From the NCBI GenBank assembly GCA_900660155.1, contig CABFPE010000192.1, forward strand, positions 264,812 to 290,062: a DNA stretch of 25,251 nt, read 5' to 3'. Under the pieces are notes generated by a model. The model saw nothing but the letters and a program-made list of their open reading frames with translations, was not told where the DNA came from and ran no database searches. A program made the translations under genes and the position numbers. This document shows positions 23,561 to 25,251 of the stretch, piece after piece. Numbering within the stretch: the first letter of the stretch is position 1; each line of letters begins with the position of its first letter. The stretch comes from Hofstenia miamia (taxonomy: Eukaryota; Xenacoelomorpha; Acoela; Hofsteniidae).

Positions 23561-23927
23561 CATTGAAAATGATTCCACCCTTTAAAAATGTATTAAGCAA
23601 TATCAGTAATGAGACTTTGAAAGGATCAATTTCGGGTTTAAACAACATAGTCTCTGGCAAAAATGTGAAAAAAGTTTTAAAATGAAGAATTGCCAATGTA
23701 GCAAAAAACACAGTCAGGAATCAATTTAATAAATGACGTTGGAATCGTGAACAAACTGGTAATGGATTCTCTGAGCCAGGGAGGATAACAAAAACAATTA
23801 AAACAAAATGTGGAATTAAACAATTTACAGTTTACACAACAAAAAGACAACGTAAACCTAGTCCATTCATAGTGAAAAAGAAACCCATTATAAAGAAAAC
23901 TGACATTTTTAAGAATTTGGTATAAAT
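23561..23927 (+). pseudogene. Polinton/Maverick small basic virion-protein remnant
   Basis: Plus-strand pieces in shifting frames. The first reads GLNNIVSGKNVKKVLK and is followed by a stop. The last is a very basic tail with KRQRKPSPFIVKKKP and a terminal KKTDIF. Adenovirus-like pVI/pX-type proteins encoded next to the capsid gene in Polintons have this layout: a short amphipathic 'G.N...D...G.N.K' helix and a Lys/Arg-rich tail ending near 'DIF'. At least two stops or frameshifts interrupt it. It lies immediately upstream of the capsid-like ORF, as expected. Similarity is by pattern only, so a search is needed. Confidence 0.4.
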
Positions 23928-23938
23928 AGCTGGACACA

Positions 23939-24562
23939 TTGACAATTGATATTAGTTTGATTCCTGTCATGATCACGTTCACTCATTCTTGCTTGGATAT
24001 TTTTGAACGAGATAAAGTTTTGGTAAACTTCAATGGTGGTAGTACACAGGAATATTTCCCAACTTCTGGTTTCAATGGACCACTCATTGAATTTAATTTT
24101 GGGTCAAAGCAAAATGAGTATATTAATTTGCAGAGTATACATCTTGGTTTATCAGTGTAAATTGTATGCAAAAGTGATGGTGGGAACCTAGTTTGGGATG
24201 ATGCAGATGATACAAAACAAGATCAAGTTTGTTTAACAAATATCGCCTTACACTCATTGTTTAGCAATTATAGTTTATACGCAAATGATGTTTTACTACA
24301 TACAGGTGATGCGGTATGGCCACATATGGTTATGATCACCAATGAACTATTAAAAAGTGCAGCCAACAAGACTTCAATATTAACGTCAAGTGGGTATTAT
24401 TATGAGAAACACCCTGATAAACTGATAAAAGGTGGTGATGAAAAAGATAGTCAGTATAGACGTAGAGCACTAATCAGGGAAAGCCAGGTGGCAAGCTTCT
24501 ATGGACCTCTCACAATTGATTTTTTCAAGCGTGAAAAATTACTAATACCTGGTGTTGACATT
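23939..24562 (+). pseudogene. Polinton/Maverick capsid-type protein (F54H12.2-like), truncated
   Basis: Capsid protein of the self-synthesising Polinton/Maverick elements, probably the hexon-like double-jelly-roll major capsid protein. Seen here are LDIFERDKVLVNF, GPLIEFNFGSKQNEYINL, NIALHSLFSNYSLYANDVL, TSILTSSGYYYEKHPDK and FFKREKLLIPGVDIRL. This is the N-terminal 200 or so residues in the family's order. One in-frame TAA (24158-24160) interrupts the otherwise continuous frame. After GVDIRL the similarity ends abruptly in an (AAT)n run and another retrotransposon, so the C-terminal half is missing. Whether it is the major capsid or penton protein should be tested by structure search. Confidence 0.6.
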
Positions 24563-24568
24563 CGACTA

Positions 24569-24602
24569 ATAATAATAATAATAACAATAATAATAATAAA
24601 AT
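24569..24602. repeat. (AAT)n microsatellite at the capsid/retrotransposon junction
   Basis: Eleven AAT-type units with one AAC variant, placed exactly where the capsid ORF stops matching its family and retrotransposon sequence begins. Confidence 0.85.
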
Positions 24603-24734
24603 CCCTTCCAAGGCATAAGGGAGGGAAAGGGCTGCTAAGTGTGGAGGAAGCTGTAGAAGCAGAATCACTAATGCTAAAGGAAAATGTAGAAGAGCAACCT
24701 AGAGGATCCCTACTAGAGGTCACTAAGGAGTTAA

Positions 24735-24762
24735 GGATAAGATAAGATAAGATAAGATAAGA
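24735..24762. repeat. (GATAA)n short tandem repeat
   Basis: Five tandem GATAA units inside retrotransposon copy B, directly before the inverted repeat at 24770-24817. Confidence 0.9.
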
Positions 24763-24769
24763 GATTCTA

Positions 24770-24817
24770 TATTCAGATAAATGTTTACAATTCAATAACT
24801 GATAATTTATCTGAATA
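24770..24817. repeat. Inverted repeat, 13-bp arms
   Basis: TATTCAGATAAAT (24770-24782) and its exact reverse complement ATTTATCTGAATA (24805-24817), separated by 22 bp. With the GATAA array it forms a block that does not match the retrotransposon and looks like a small insertion. Confidence 0.7.
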
Positions 24818-25251
24818 GCGTCATAAATTACAAAAAAGATAGGAACTGAGAGTGAAGGAAAGAAGATATACTAGAATAGGATGGAATCAGAGAGACAAAC
24901 AAGGTATAGGCAGAAGGCAATGCATGGAGAATACTGGAGGAACACAGAAAAGTGTGACAGAGAAGAGAGCAACAAGTGGTTAAAGAAGGCAGGACTGAAG
25001 AGAAAAACAGAAGCACTGATAATGGCAGCACAGGAGCAAGCAATAAGAACAAACTGGGTGAAGAAGCATAGACAGAAGAGTAGAAGTAAGTGATAAGTGT
25101 AGGCTATGTAAGATCATCTGATAGCAAGGTGTGAGAAGTTGGTGCAGAATGAGTATAAGTTCAGGCATGACAAGGTGGGAAGAATGGTACACTGGAGTTT
25201 GAGCAGGCAGCATGGGTTAGAAGCAGGAGACAAGTGGTATAAGCACAAGCC

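Larger units (their letters stand above)
24604..25251 (+). mobile_element. Non-LTR retrotransposon, copy B, 5'-truncated and running off the window
   Basis: Same family as copy A. It starts at LPRHKGGKGLLSVEEAVEAE and continues, after an insertion or simple-repeat expansion (about 24733-24835), with QKAMHGEYWRN, LKRKTEALIMAAQEQAIRTN and a zinc-like KCRLC...H...C region. It ends in HDKVGRMVHW / DKWYKHK-type sequence at the window edge. Frames shift repeatedly. Copies A and B share words such as CAGAAGGCAATGCATGGAGA and ACTGATAATGGCAGCA. Copy A lacks about 75 bp that B has between these two words. The 3' end lies beyond the window. Confidence 0.7.

Noticed and set aside
1..25251. A novel multi-gene system or operon
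   Set aside because: Apart from CCDC61, all recognisable coding sequence belongs to broken mobile elements. No co-oriented set of intact genes is present.
1..25251. tRNA or rRNA genes
   Set aside because: By eye I found no cloverleaf with A- and B-box words and no rRNA-like stretch. A covariance search was not possible here.

Overview
This is AT-rich nuclear DNA from an invertebrate animal. Its one conserved host gene, on the + strand at 8756-19136, is a CCDC61/VFL3 orthologue (a basal-body and centriole protein) in 11 coding exons. The organism therefore probably builds motile cilia or centrioles of the usual kind. Introns range from 37-43 bp to almost 4 kb. Such tiny introns are known from flatworms and some tunicates, among others, but I cannot name the species. 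Everything else recognisable is mobile-element wreckage, (TA)n microsatellite, or unassigned AT-rich sequence.

Layout. 1-600: unassigned. About 600-4400 (- strand): a decayed two-ORF non-LTR retrotransposon of the R1/LOA/Jockey type, with zinc-knuckle ORF1, endonuclease, reverse transcriptase and an RNase H/zinc tail. 4423-6160 (- strand): a second, CR1/Jockey-like retrotransposon with a large deletion inside its RT and an (ATT)n 3' tail. 6160-8755: mostly unassigned, with a (TA)n tract and a 232-bp hAT-type MITE. 8756-19246: CCDC61. Its intron 3 holds a dead Tc1 element (11877-13488) and a 202-N assembly gap. Its intron 5 holds a 701-bp element with long TIRs that carries the C-terminal exon of a Ginger/KRBA2-like transposase. 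Intron 10 holds a near-perfect 34-bp-arm hairpin.

19551-19742: a MITE-like element flanked by TTAA. About 19830-23450: the C-terminal part of a third retrotransposon family on the + strand. It is interrupted by an unknown insertion (about 20122-20590) and by a 2196-bp hAT transposon (21101-23296) with an exact 8-bp TSD. That hAT is itself split by a 413-bp hAT-type MITE (22577-22989), also with an exact 8-bp TSD. 23560-24560: a broken Polinton/Maverick capsid-gene cluster. 24604-25251: a second copy of the third retrotransposon family, lying against the truncated capsid ORF.

I found no operon-like or defence-like gene set. The value of the window lies in a clean CCDC61 gene model and in the nested insertion history, which can be dated by order. 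All transposase, RT and capsid reading frames seen here are broken or partial. The Ginger-like terminal exon is open from its acceptor to its stop.
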